Origin: CAZEDL01 sp964585245
GTDB lineage: Bacteria; Patescibacteriota; Patescibacteriia; Magasanikbacterales; GWA2-37-8
DNA: 17,142 nt
NCBI GenBank assembly: GCA_964585245.1
Contig: CAZPCV010000029.1
Span: forward strand, 1-17,142
Direction: 5' to 3'
In this document: positions 7,428 to 14,979 of the stretch, piece by piece
Layout of the letters: every line of letters starts with the position of its first letter
Numbering within the stretch: the first letter of the stretch is position 1
Position numbers and translations under genes: made by a program
Notes under the pieces: model-generated
Told to the model about the DNA's origin: nothing
Databases searched by the model: none
What the model saw: the letters and a program-made list of their open reading frames with translations, nothing else

Positions 7428-8219
7428 ATGATACCTTTTTTTCCGTATACTGATATTGTTATCGGTCCGGTTTCGATTAAGGTCTGGGGATTATTAGTGT
7501 CTCTAGGGATCGGTGCCGCTATCTGGCATGCAAATTATCGTGCCAAAAAAAGATTACTGTCTACCACGCTAGTGCTTGATTTGGCAGTAGCCACCATAAT
7601 CGGCGCCCTTATTGGGGGGCGGGTGTTTCATGTGTTGGTATACGAGCCGGGGTATTACTTCGCTAATCCGGCAGAAATTTTGGCTTTTTGGCACGGTGGA
7701 GCTTCTTCTTTGGGGGGCTTGATTGGCGGCGCTATCACTGCGACTGTGTTTTTTTGGCGTCGAAAGTTTACACCCTCAGAAATATGGTCATATGTGGACA
7801 TTGCCGCTCTCAGCTTGTGGCTGGGGTGGGGTATCGGGCGTATCGGTTGCTTTTTGATACACGATCACCCGGGCACACTGACCCATTTTATCGGTGGTGT
7901 ACAGTACCCAGGTGGAGTTCGACATGATTTGGGGTTCTACGAATCACTCGTTGGGTTCTTGTTATTTATTATTTTTTCTATTTTATTCAATTTTTTAGTA
8001 AAACGTCGACCTGGGCTGGTGACGATTTTGTCGTTCATGGCTTACGCTGTAGCCAGATTTTTCTTGGATTTTTTGCGGGCAACGGATTTACCGATTAGTG
8101 ACGTGCGCTATTTTATGCTAACCCCAGCGCAATGGGGGATGAGCAGCCTAGTGATTGGATTGACGATATCCCTAATCTATGGCAGAATGAAGTCCCAAGA
8201 AAGCAAAAAAGCAGTTTAA
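7428..8219 (+). CDS. lgt: Prolipoprotein diacylglyceryl transferase (Lgt)
   Basis: Lgt is an integral membrane enzyme that moves the diacylglyceryl group of phosphatidylglycerol onto the lipobox cysteine of prolipoproteins. The 263-aa sequence has about seven hydrophobic segments. It contains WHGGAS with H89 (E. coli H103 equivalent), the signature GRIGCF with R138, and RFFLDFLRATD near residues 210-220, which supplies the second essential arginine region. The signature continues as HDHPGTLTHFIGGVQYPGGVRHDLGFYESL; the usual Asn of GRxGNFxN is Cys or Ile here. I associate this variant with Parcubacteria-like genomes. The presence of Lgt implies a lipoprotein pathway. The tRNA-Ser begins 6 nt after the stop, so lgt mRNA and tRNA are probably one transcript. 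Confidence 0.94.
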   Translation: MIPFFPYTDIVIGPVSIKVWGLLVSLGIGAAIWHANYRAKKRLLSTTLVLDLAVATIIGALIGGRVFHVLVYEPGYYFANPAEILAFWHGGASSLGGLIGGAITATVFFWRRKFTPSEIWSYVDIAALSLWLGWGIGRIGCFLIHDHPGTLTHFIGGVQYPGGVRHDLGFYESLVGFLLFIIFSILFNFLVKRRPGLVTILSFMAYAVARFFLDFLRATDLPISDVRYFMLTPAQWGMSSLVIGLTISLIYGRMKSQESKKAV

Positions 8220-8225
8220 CCATTT

Positions 8226-8311
8226 GGAGAGTTCGCATAGTTGGTCTAGTGCGCACGCTTGGAAAGCGTGTATACCGAAAGGTATCGAGGGTTCGAATCC
8301 CTCACTCTCCG
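8226..8311 (+). tRNA. tRNA-Ser (anticodon GGA)
   Basis: The acceptor stem is GGAGAGT (8226-8232) with ACTCTCC (8304-8310). The anticodon stem CACGC/GCGTG closes a loop TTGGAAA with anticodon GGA. A long variable arm (TATACC-gaaa-GGTATC type) and a perfect T arm (GAGGG TTCGAAT CCCTC) make this a class II tRNA. The discriminator is G, as expected for serine. The CCA end is not encoded, because CAC follows the discriminator. It begins 6 nt after lgt. Confidence 0.97.
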
Positions 8312-8338
8312 CACTGAATACTTTTATTGGAAGACTCG

Positions 8339-8370
8339 AGCGCTCGGATAGAGAGCGCTTGTAGTTTTGA
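8339..8370 (+). terminator. Possible terminator after lgt/tRNA-Ser
   Basis: A 7-bp GC-rich stem (AGCGCTC at 8339-8345 with GAGCGCT at 8353-8359) has a 7-nt loop and is followed by TTGTAGTTTTGA. The T-tract is interrupted, so the terminator would be weak. It sits between the tRNA and the next start codon (8381). It could instead be a leader hairpin of the MFS gene. Confidence 0.45.
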
Positions 8371-8380
8371 TATTTTAAAT

Positions 8381-9694
8381 ATGAGTATATTTTATCAACT
8401 GTTGGGCAACGTTTTGATTGCCTCGGTGACAAATTTTACCATTTGGTTTGCCCTCACTTTTTGGGTATATCTCAAAACTCACTCCGTATTTGCAACGGGC
8501 ATAATCGCCGGCATATATTTGATAACGACAGCTCTTTCAGGGATATGGTTTGGTAGCTTAGTTGACCATCATCGTAAAAAAAGCGTGATGCTTGCTTCAA
8601 GCGCTGTTTCGTTTTTATTTTATGTAACAGCCCTTGTCCTACATCAAGCGGTAGGCACAGATCGTCTGGTAAATATCGGTGGCGTGGAGCTGTGGATTTT
8701 TGTGGTCTGCGTTCTCGTCGGTGTTATCGTTGGAAATTTACGCACGTTAGCATTGCCTGTTTTGGTTACTATCCTTATTCCGGAAGATAGGCGAGATAAG
8801 GCTAATGGGTTGGTAGGTATGACTACTGGTATCGGGTTCATGACGACTTCGGTGATCAGTGGATTTTTGGTGGCGTGGGGTGGAATGTTTTACTCCCTTA
8901 TTTTTGGGCTGATTCTAACCGCTCTCGCATTTGTACATTTGATTTTTTTAACTATTCCGGCAGATCAGTTGGCCCCCGGTATCGATCCAGAAAAACCCAA
9001 GCGGATTGATTTGAAAGGAACCATCAAGATAGTTTTAGGAATTCAGGGGTTAGCGGCTCTTATTTTGTTTGCTACCTTCAATAATTTCCTAGGCGGCGTT
9101 TTCATGGCGCTCATGGACGCATATGGATTATCTTTTGTTTCGGTACAAACTTGGGGACTGTTGTTTGGGTTTTTAAGCACTGCCTTTATTCTGAGCGGCA
9201 TTTTGATTTCCAAAACCGGACTGGGCAAAAATCCTTTGCGCACCTTGCTTTTCGTAAATGTTATTTCTTGGACGGTTTGTTGCTTCTTCACGATTCAATC
9301 CTCGATCATACTTTTGGTAATTGGGATGTTTATTTGGATGTTGATCGGGCCGTATGCCGAGGCTGCAGAGAATACAACACTGCAAAAAGTAGTACCACTT
9401 GAACGCCAGGGACGCGTATTCGGTTTTGCTCAAAGTATTGAACAAGCCGCTTCGCCACTGACAGCTTTTCTCATTGACCCCTTGACTCAGTTTATATTTA
9501 TACCGTTTATGACTACAGGCCGGGGAGTAGATCTTATTGGTAAATGGTTTGGAGTTGGACCGGCGCGTGGTATCGCGCTTGTATTTACGATTACCGGTTT
9601 TATTGGACTGGTTGTTACACTGTTTGCCTTTGCCTCACGTTCGTATCATACGCTTTCAAAAAATTATTTGGGGACATCTGTTGTAACTGAATAA
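8381..9694 (+). CDS. Major facilitator superfamily transporter
   Basis: This is a 437-aa polytopic membrane protein with about 12 hydrophobic segments. The loop between segments 2 and 3 carries the MFS signature GSLVDHHRKKSVM (from about residue 58), matching the GxLaDrxGRKxxL motif A. The overall pattern resembles drug/permease-type MFS exporters, but no substrate-specific motif is recognisable. A central hydrophilic stretch with a run of prolines and lysines (near GIDPEKPKRIDL) is the usual loop between the two six-helix halves. I start at the ATG at 8381. The frame is open upstream to a TTG at 8327, but that extension is hydrophilic, contains the hairpin and nearly reaches the tRNA. No SD sequence is visible and no terminator follows the stop. 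The substrate is unknown. Confidence 0.88.
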   Translation: MSIFYQLLGNVLIASVTNFTIWFALTFWVYLKTHSVFATGIIAGIYLITTALSGIWFGSLVDHHRKKSVMLASSAVSFLFYVTALVLHQAVGTDRLVNIGGVELWIFVVCVLVGVIVGNLRTLALPVLVTILIPEDRRDKANGLVGMTTGIGFMTTSVISGFLVAWGGMFYSLIFGLILTALAFVHLIFLTIPADQLAPGIDPEKPKRIDLKGTIKIVLGIQGLAALILFATFNNFLGGVFMALMDAYGLSFVSVQTWGLLFGFLSTAFILSGILISKTGLGKNPLRTLLFVNVISWTVCCFFTIQSSIILLVIGMFIWMLIGPYAEAAENTTLQKVVPLERQGRVFGFAQSIEQAASPLTAFLIDPLTQFIFIPFMTTGRGVDLIGKWFGVGPARGIALVFTITGFIGLVVTLFAFASRSYHTLSKNYLGTSVVTE

Positions 9695-9957
9695 ACAGGG
9701 GAGAAGTAACTGGTTATAAAATTTATTGATAATCATACACTGGCGTAATAAATATTAAGACTGTTTTAAATGTCCATCGTGTCCGCTGAGCCCTGATCCG
9801 AGTCCCACAAATTAGCCTCTCGACAACCGTCACATAAACCATTACACTGATTGAAATGGTGGGGTACTTAACCCCAACACACCGCAGATCGTAAAGAAGC
9901 GAATTTAAAAACTTATTTTTTTATTAGTAAAAATTTATTTAGTTAGATAAATAAAAT
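9695..9957. other. 263-nt intergenic region without a gene
   Basis: No intact ORF or RNA gene was recognised. The middle part (about 9775-9900) is visibly richer in GC than either flank and contains a small hairpin, GGGGT-actta-ACCCC (about 9862-9876). All three forward frames there are broken by stops. It could be a decayed gene or an unrecognised structured RNA. The last 60 nt before 9958 are almost pure A/T, with a poor -10-like TAGATA (9944-9949) 8 nt before the next ATG. Confidence 0.5.
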
Positions 9958-10347
9958 ATGGCGAAATATGTAGATGGGTTTGTTCTTGTAGTCCCACAGG
10001 ATAAAGTTGAGGAGTACAAGAAAATGGCTGAGGGCGGCCGTGATGCGTGGATGAGACATGGCGCGTTAGAGTACTATGAATGCCGCGGTGCTGATCTTGA
10101 ACCACAGGAAATGGGCGGTCAAAAAGGCCGTGCGTTTCCAGAAATGGCTGGAGCCACAAGTAGTGATAGTGTTTGGTTTTCTTATATAGTCTTTAAATCA
10201 AAAGAGCATCGAGACGAAGTCAATGCCAAAGTCATGGAAGAAATGAGCAAGCAGATGGAAGGAAACAGTGACATGTCGATGCCATTTGACATGACAAAGA
10301 TGGCTTATGGCGGGTTTCAAGTTGAAGTAGAAGGGCAGCTTGGTTAG
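9958..10347 (+). CDS. DUF1428 (YbaA-like) family protein
   Basis: The 129-aa soluble protein matches the DUF1428 family, whose E. coli member is YbaA. The N-terminal YVDGFVLVVPQDKVEEYKKMA, the central GALEYYECRGADL, the VWFSYIVFKSKEHRDEVNAKVM helix and the closing MPFDMTKMAYGGFQ are all family hallmarks. The fold is a ferredoxin-like alpha/beta barrel dimer. No enzymatic role is established for the family. The loop between residues about 50 and 68 (QEMGGQKGRAFPEMAGATSS) is somewhat altered and methionine/glycine-rich relative to YbaA. The gene has no clear promoter beyond an A/T-rich leader and ends at a terminator shared with the copper operon. Confidence 0.9.
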   Translation: MAKYVDGFVLVVPQDKVEEYKKMAEGGRDAWMRHGALEYYECRGADLEPQEMGGQKGRAFPEMAGATSSDSVWFSYIVFKSKEHRDEVNAKVMEEMSKQMEGNSDMSMPFDMTKMAYGGFQVEVEGQLG

Positions 10348-10352
10348 AAGTA

Positions 10353-10390
10353 AATTAAGAACAGCTCTCCATGAATAGCTGTTCTTAATT
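10353..10390. terminator. Bidirectional terminator between DUF1428 gene and copper operon
   Basis: A perfect 14-bp stem (10353-10366 with 10377-10390) has a 10-nt loop; the GC core is AAGAACAGCT/AGCTGTTCTT. The arms are flanked by A/T tracts. It lies between convergent genes, and the stop codon of the cupredoxin-like gene overlaps its edge. Confidence 0.75.
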
Positions 10391-10772
10391 AATTAAAATT
10401 TACCACAAAACTATACATCCCCATACTACACACTCCGCGTAGTGAAATATTTTTTTGTGGCACACCGATATCTACAATCTCTTCGCCGTTGGACGGAAGA
10501 ATTTTTTGAAATTGCAACGGCTTGATAGCCAGAGAGGCAGAACAATCGTATGTATCCCTAGTTTTTACGATTAGTTTGGTAGGAATACCGGCTTTGGCAG
10601 CAGAAACTCTAGGCGCATATCCGCCTTTGGCCTGTATAGTTACATATTGAATACCATTTTTTATTTCGCTATTTAGCCCCGAAGGAGTATCTTTTGGCTT
10701 TAAACCAAAAAACAAAATTCCTATACTGGTTATCAGAGCACCCATAATAATAAGCGATACAATTTTGTTCAT
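10389..10772 (-). CDS. Membrane-anchored cupredoxin-like copper protein
   Basis: The 127-aa protein has an N-terminal hydrophobic segment (residues about 4-23) acting as a signal anchor, then a cupredoxin-like beta domain outside the membrane. The pattern GGYAPRVSAAKAGIP, a cysteine at 77 (YDCSASLAI), KILPSNGEE and C115-S-M-G-M-Y matches the Cupredoxin_1 type often found with TauE/SafE-like copper proteins. The protein contains no histidine, so it cannot form a classical blue copper site. C77, C115, M117 and M119 could bind Cu(I). It is the last gene of the csoR operon, 6 nt behind the HMA-TauE gene, and ends at a terminator. A role as an extracytoplasmic copper carrier is inferred from family and context. 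Confidence 0.82.
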   Translation of the reverse strand: MNKIVSLIIMGALITSIGILFFGLKPKDTPSGLNSEIKNGIQYVTIQAKGGYAPRVSAAKAGIPTKLIVKTRDTYDCSASLAIKPLQFQKILPSNGEEIVDIGVPQKNISLRGVCSMGMYSFVVNFN

Positions 10773-10778
10773 ACATGA

Positions 10779-11789
10779 TCAGATATTAAACAAAGGAGTG
10801 ATAAGGCCCACGCCAGCCAGCCCAGAAAGCAAAGAAAAAATCCCCAGCCCAATTACCACCACGCCCGCTGATTTAAAAAACAGTGGTGCATACTTCGATT
10901 GCCCAAATGATGCCGAACCAAAAGATAGCAGAGCCAACATTGGGAATGTGCCCGCGGCGAAAGCCAACATTAAGGCTAAACCCGAAATAAATGATCCGCT
11001 AGAAAGGGCGGCAATTTGCATAGACTGCGTAAACCCACAGGGCAGAAAAAATGTTCCTACGCCGATAATTAGGGGGGCGAGAATGGTGTGTTCTGCTTTT
11101 TTAAAACAAATAAATAAACTACTGGGGAGCGTAAGCCTGTTTGTTTTGAACGTGCCCACCAAATTAAGGCCAAGCAAGATCATTACCGTCGAAGCGAGTA
11201 GGCCCAAAATAGAGGAAAAAATAGAGTTAATTCCTATCGCTTTACCAATGAGGCCGAGTAGTCCACCTAGTATAGCAAACCCAAGCATCCTGCCTGCGTG
11301 AAAGAGCGCAAAAGTTTTTTGTGCGGTAGTTCTGTCATCCTGTGTGGTATTTGCCGAAAGCGAAAGCACCAGCCCGCCGACTATAGCGAGACAGCTGGAA
11401 ACCGAAGCGATAAGACCGATAATAAAACTTGTCGCGGCGGTAATTTTTCCGCCCAGGCCAATATTTAGAATACCAGATTTTTGAAGCAGAAAAAATAGCG
11501 TCAAGAATAATAGCCCGATAGGCACTGCTAGCCAGATGTTATCATCAACGTTTTTTTTCGTAATAATTTTATCTACCGAAAGAGTATATCCGTGTTGTTT
11601 AATTGTATCGGTAAGTAAGCGCGCGAGTTCTGCGGGATCGATGGTGCTGTCAGTGGTAATATGAACGGTTTGGTTATCCAAATTTACTTGAACATTTTTA
11701 ATAATTTCTTGGCGGCAAAGAATATCTTCGATCAGAATTTTGCAGGATGCGCAATGGGTGCCAGAAACATGGAATGTATATTTGTTCAT
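10779..11789 (-). CDS. HMA domain fused to TauE/SafE (DsbD-like) membrane domain
   Basis: Residues 1-70 form a heavy-metal-associated domain with the Cu(I) site THCASC (C13, C16). From about residue 85 the protein is a polytopic membrane domain of the DsbD_2/UreH-like, TauE/SafE-related type. It keeps paired cysteines in the two membrane halves: SSCLAIVGGLVLS (C133) and LPCGFTQSMQIAALSSGS (C251). Such HMA-membrane proteins accompany copper ATPases and are thought to take part in copper handling or thiol chemistry; the exact reaction is not settled. I start at the ATG at 11789, 4 nt after the copA stop, because it begins directly with the HMA fold (MNKYTFHVSG). A longer ORF reaching into copA (11870) is an artefact. 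The cupredoxin-like domain often fused to this family is encoded by the next gene. Confidence 0.87.
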   Translation of the reverse strand: MNKYTFHVSGTHCASCKILIEDILCRQEIIKNVQVNLDNQTVHITTDSTIDPAELARLLTDTIKQHGYTLSVDKIITKKNVDDNIWLAVPIGLLFLTLFFLLQKSGILNIGLGGKITAATSFIIGLIASVSSCLAIVGGLVLSLSANTTQDDRTTAQKTFALFHAGRMLGFAILGGLLGLIGKAIGINSIFSSILGLLASTVMILLGLNLVGTFKTNRLTLPSSLFICFKKAEHTILAPLIIGVGTFFLPCGFTQSMQIAALSSGSFISGLALMLAFAAGTFPMLALLSFGSASFGQSKYAPLFFKSAGVVVIGLGIFSLLSGLAGVGLITPLFNI

Positions 11790-11793
11790 ATGA

Positions 11794-14055
11794 TTATAGT
11801 TTTTTAGCTTTAATCCGCAGTGAGTTCGAAACCACCAACACACTCGAAAAAGCCATAGCCAGGCCAGCAAAGGCAGGGTTTAGCAACCATCCAAATAATG
11901 GGTAGAATAATCCAGCTGCCAGCGGGATACCAATCACATTAAAAGCAAAGGCCCAAAAAAGATTTTGTTTTATTCCGTGCACGGTGATTTGTGATATTTT
12001 TATTGCTTGGGCAATCTTTGAAATATCGCCACCCAGAAGTGTAATTCCCGCCGACTCAATCGCCACATCGGTACCCGTACCCATAGCAATACCGACATCT
12101 GCCTGCACCAGTGCGGGAGCATCGTTAATTCCGTCGCCAATCATGGCGACAATCGATCCATTGTCTTGCAACTCTTTTATTTTCCCGGCTTTATCTTGGG
12201 GCAATACTTCTGCCACTACCGTATCGATACCCGCCTGTTTTGCGATAAAGCGGGCAGCCGCGTAATTATCGCCCGTGAGCATTACCACTTTAATGTGGTT
12301 AGCATGAAGTTTGGCTACAGCGTCTTTAGAGGCTGGCTTTAATGTGTCCGAAAGCGCGATCAGGCCCGCTGATTTTTGGTTAATTGCAATGACAATTACT
12401 GTCTTTCCTTGCTCTTGGAGTGTTTTGATAGCAGGTTGTTCGGATTCATTTTGCGATGGTTTGCGGATGGATATATGGTGGCCACTAACCGAACCTTCAA
12501 CTCCTATGCCTTCTAAAGCCTTGAAATGCTGCGCGGTTTCGAGCGTTAGGTTTTGCGCAGCCGCTTTATTTACTACCGCGTTTGCCAGCGGGTGTTCAGA
12601 AAGTTTTTCCAGACTGGCGCTGAGGCGAAGAATTTCTGGTTCAGTCCAAGTCGTATCGAGAGAAACAATATCAGTCACTTGTGGTTTTCCTTCTGTGATG
12701 GTGCCTGTTTTATCAAACACCACCGTGTCTACACGACTGAGCTTTTCGAGCGCTTCGGCGTTTCTGATAAGGATACCACGCTCGGCCCCTTTACCCACGC
12801 CCACGATTATCGCGGTGGGTGTAGCGAGGCCCAGAGCACACGGGCAGGCGATCACGAGGACACCAACAAAAGACAAAAGGCCATAGGAAAGGGCAGTTGA
12901 GAAGCCAAGTGTAGCCGTGCCGATAATGAGCCATAACGCGAGTGCGGCCACTGCAATAATCAGTATTGATGGAACAAAGATGCTGGAAATTTTATCTGCC
13001 AGTGCTTGAATGGGCGCCTTTGACCCTTGGGCATCTTCAACCATTTTAATGATCTGGGCGAGTAGGGTATCGGCTCCGATTTTGGTGGCTCTAAATTTAA
13101 AGCTCCCGTGTTTGTTTATCGTGCCTCCTACCACCACATCTCCAACTTTTTTATCAACAGGAATTGGTTCTCCGGTAATCATTGATTCATCGATAGACGA
13201 GTGCCCCTCCACGATCACTCCGTCAACCGGAATTTTTGAACCCGGCTTTACTATAATAATGTCATCCGTTTTTACTTCTTCTAACGCCACTTCTGTTTCT
13301 ATGCCATGGCGCCAGACTAGGGCCGTTTTTGCCTGGAGGTTAAGAAGTTTTTCTAGGGCTTCACCGGTGCGAAGTTTGGATCGTGCCTCCAGATATTTTC
13401 CTAGCATCACAAAACCAGTAACCACAATCGTAACATCAAAGTAGGTGGTCTCTGGTAGATATAGGGCAGTACGCGCAAGCGGGAAGAGGGTGATGACGGA
13501 GCTGTACAAATATGCGACGAAAGTTCCGATGCCGATAAGTGTGTCCATGTTGGCCACGCGGTATTTAAAAAATGTCACCATTCCCCGTAAAAACGGCTGT
13601 CCAATCCAGAATAGTACCATTGTGGCCACCACCATCAAAATAGTGTTAAAGGTAGACATTGGCACAGGAAGATTGGGAATCGAATAAAACCGTTTTGCGC
13701 CAATTTCCCACATCATAAGTACAAAGACCAGGAGCGCGATGGGGAGCACAAACTTGGTTTTGGATTTCAGTATCTCCAATTCCTTTATTTTTGATTCTTT
13801 TGAAGCGCTACCCGCGATACGATTTGGGGCGATTAACTTCGCTGATTCATCGATAAAAATATATCCCAGTTTTTCGATTTCGTCATTCATCTGACGAACG
13901 GAAGTTTTATCTGGGTCGAACGAAACAGCTGCCTTTTCGGTGGCAAAATTAATGTCAACAGAATGAATGCCTGGTACCTTGGAAATTTTATTAGTGATAA
14001 TTGTGGCACAGCTGGCACAATGCATCCCTTTAATTTTTAGGGTGGTATGTAACAT
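11794..14055 (-). CDS. copA: Copper-exporting P1B-type ATPase (CopA)
   Basis: CopA uses ATP to export Cu(I) across the cytoplasmic membrane. The 753-aa protein has one N-terminal HMA domain with GMHCASC (residues 10-16), membrane helices, and the actuator motif TGEP (294-297). CPC (404-406) in helix 6 forms the ion site. DKTGT (448-452) holds the phosphorylated aspartate, HP lies at 488-489, and the hinge is GDGINDAP (640-647). The helix-8 motif MAFSS (734-738) and the helix-7 QNLFWAFAFN mark the P1B-1 copper subtype. The usual Tyr-Asn of helix 7 is Phe-Asn here (705-706). The gene lies 13 nt behind the DUF305 gene and 4 nt before the HMA-TauE gene in the csoR operon. Silver may also be transported. 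Confidence 0.96.
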   Translation of the reverse strand: MLHTTLKIKGMHCASCATIITNKISKVPGIHSVDINFATEKAAVSFDPDKTSVRQMNDEIEKLGYIFIDESAKLIAPNRIAGSASKESKIKELEILKSKTKFVLPIALLVFVLMMWEIGAKRFYSIPNLPVPMSTFNTILMVVATMVLFWIGQPFLRGMVTFFKYRVANMDTLIGIGTFVAYLYSSVITLFPLARTALYLPETTYFDVTIVVTGFVMLGKYLEARSKLRTGEALEKLLNLQAKTALVWRHGIETEVALEEVKTDDIIIVKPGSKIPVDGVIVEGHSSIDESMITGEPIPVDKKVGDVVVGGTINKHGSFKFRATKIGADTLLAQIIKMVEDAQGSKAPIQALADKISSIFVPSILIIAVAALALWLIIGTATLGFSTALSYGLLSFVGVLVIACPCALGLATPTAIIVGVGKGAERGILIRNAEALEKLSRVDTVVFDKTGTITEGKPQVTDIVSLDTTWTEPEILRLSASLEKLSEHPLANAVVNKAAAQNLTLETAQHFKALEGIGVEGSVSGHHISIRKPSQNESEQPAIKTLQEQGKTVIVIAINQKSAGLIALSDTLKPASKDAVAKLHANHIKVVMLTGDNYAAARFIAKQAGIDTVVAEVLPQDKAGKIKELQDNGSIVAMIGDGINDAPALVQADVGIAMGTGTDVAIESAGITLLGGDISKIAQAIKISQITVHGIKQNLFWAFAFNVIGIPLAAGLFYPLFGWLLNPAFAGLAMAFSSVLVVSNSLRIKAKKL

Positions 14056-14068
14056 AGAGAGATTTTTA

Positions 14069-14638
14069 TTAAATGGTATACCACTGCGCTCTCCAGTCTT
14101 TAAATATTTTTAAGGTGGTAGTAAGAAACGTTTCAACCGCATCGGCATTGTTCAAAATTTCATTCCGGTTGGACTTAGTTTTTATTTCTTTGGTCATCAA
14201 GAGGCCCGCTTCGTGATGGGCGATCAGTGCGTTAAGGAAACGCAGGTCGAATTTTTCGTCGTATGTTCCGAGGTGCGCAACTATCGGATCTTTAACCTGT
14301 TTGGTATCGCCATACCATTCTTTTTTCCAAGTATAGAGTTCGGCAATGGCTTTTGGTTCGTCTTGAAGAATTTTTGTAGACAACTCTTTTATATCTGGGC
14401 GCTTGGTGATCGTGCTGGCTTGGTCGGCCAAGAGCATGGCGCCTCGATGGTGCGCAATCATGGCGTTTATATAGCGCAAATCAAGCGTTCGGTCGGGGCG
14501 ACCTAAATCCATGGTGCTTTTATCGTACATGGTCGTTTTGTATTCCGGAGTACTGGCGTATCCAGTCAGCCAACCCAAAATACTGGCAACAACTATAAGA
14601 GAAATGGCGAGAGTGGTAGAGATTTTAGACATATGCAT
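14069..14638 (-). CDS. Secreted or anchored protein with two DUF305 domains
   Basis: The 189-aa protein starts with a hydrophobic segment (residues about 5-27), a signal peptide or membrane anchor. Two DUF305-type ferritin-like helical repeats follow. Each opens with the same signature: DLRYINAMIAHHRGAMLLAD (53-72) and DLRFLNALIAHHEAGLLMTK (131-150), both with paired histidines and nearby methionines. DUF305 proteins are common next to copper resistance genes, and the His/Met-rich helices suggest metal binding, though no activity is firmly known. The second copy lacks the Arg-Gly of HHRGAM. A second in-frame ATG lies 6 nt downstream (14632) and is an equally good start. The gene is 26 nt after csoR. 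Confidence 0.9.
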   Translation of the reverse strand: MHMSKISTTLAISLIVVASILGWLTGYASTPEYKTTMYDKSTMDLGRPDRTLDLRYINAMIAHHRGAMLLADQASTITKRPDIKELSTKILQDEPKAIAELYTWKKEWYGDTKQVKDPIVAHLGTYDEKFDLRFLNALIAHHEAGLLMTKEIKTKSNRNEILNNADAVETFLTTTLKIFKDWRAQWYTI

Positions 14639-14664
14639 TATTTGCGTTTATTAAAAAATAAAAT

Positions 14665-14952
14665 TTACTGCATGTTGTAGATTTTAAGTAATTCTTTGAT
14701 AGATCCGTCTTTATCGGTTTTTAGTCTTTCGGCCAGACAGGATTCCAAATGGCCTTTCAGCAGTTCGGTGCGAGCGCTGCGTAATAGGCCAATCACGCTG
14801 TCGATTTGTTGAATAACTTCCGGACAGTACCGCCCGTCATCGATCATTTGGGGGATCTTGGCGACGCTGCCGATCGCCATGTTAATAACTTTGCGTGCTT
14901 TGGTGTTGGGTTCCCCGTGTTTGCGGGTTGGGTTGTGAGTAGGTTTTTTCAT
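14665..14952 (-). CDS. csoR: Copper-sensing transcriptional repressor CsoR
   Basis: CsoR is a four-helix-bundle repressor that leaves its operator when it binds Cu(I). The 95-aa protein has the diagnostic Cys-His-Cys set at C43 (RYCPEVI), H68 and C72 (KGHLESCL). The spacings of 25 and 4 residues are identical to C36/H61/C65 of M. tuberculosis CsoR, which separates it from RcnR and FrmR. Tyr42, just before C43, is also kept. I start at the ATG at 14952. A longer frame to 14997 would cross the promoter and operator, so it cannot be real. It is the first gene of the copper operon and very likely autoregulated. The basic N-terminus (residues 2-21) could contact DNA. Confidence 0.95.
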   Translation of the reverse strand: MKKPTHNPTRKHGEPNTKARKVINMAIGSVAKIPQMIDDGRYCPEVIQQIDSVIGLLRSARTELLKGHLESCLAERLKTDKDGSIKELLKIYNMQ

Positions 14953-14953
14953 A

Positions 14954-14979
14954 TACCCTCTAGTATAGGGTACAGGGTA
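14954..14979. promoter_or_regulatory. Putative CsoR operator
   Basis: Read on the + strand, TACCCT (14954-14959) and AGGGTA (14967-14972) form a perfect 6-bp inverted repeat with a 7-nt centre. A second AGGGTA half-site follows at 14974-14979. The -10 box lies inside the repeat, so a bound repressor would block RNA polymerase. Assignment to CsoR rests on position and on the inverted-repeat form; it was not compared with a motif model. Confidence 0.7.

Noticed and set aside
8327..8380. Upstream TTG start extending the MFS protein by 18 residues
   Set aside because: The extension is hydrophilic, carries a strong hairpin and begins 15 nt after the tRNA. The ATG at 8381 begins right before the first membrane helix.
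11790..11870. Longer N-terminus of the HMA-TauE protein overlapping copA
   Set aside because: The extra 27 residues are out-of-frame copA sequence. The ATG at 11789 starts exactly at the HMA fold and follows the copA stop by 4 nt.
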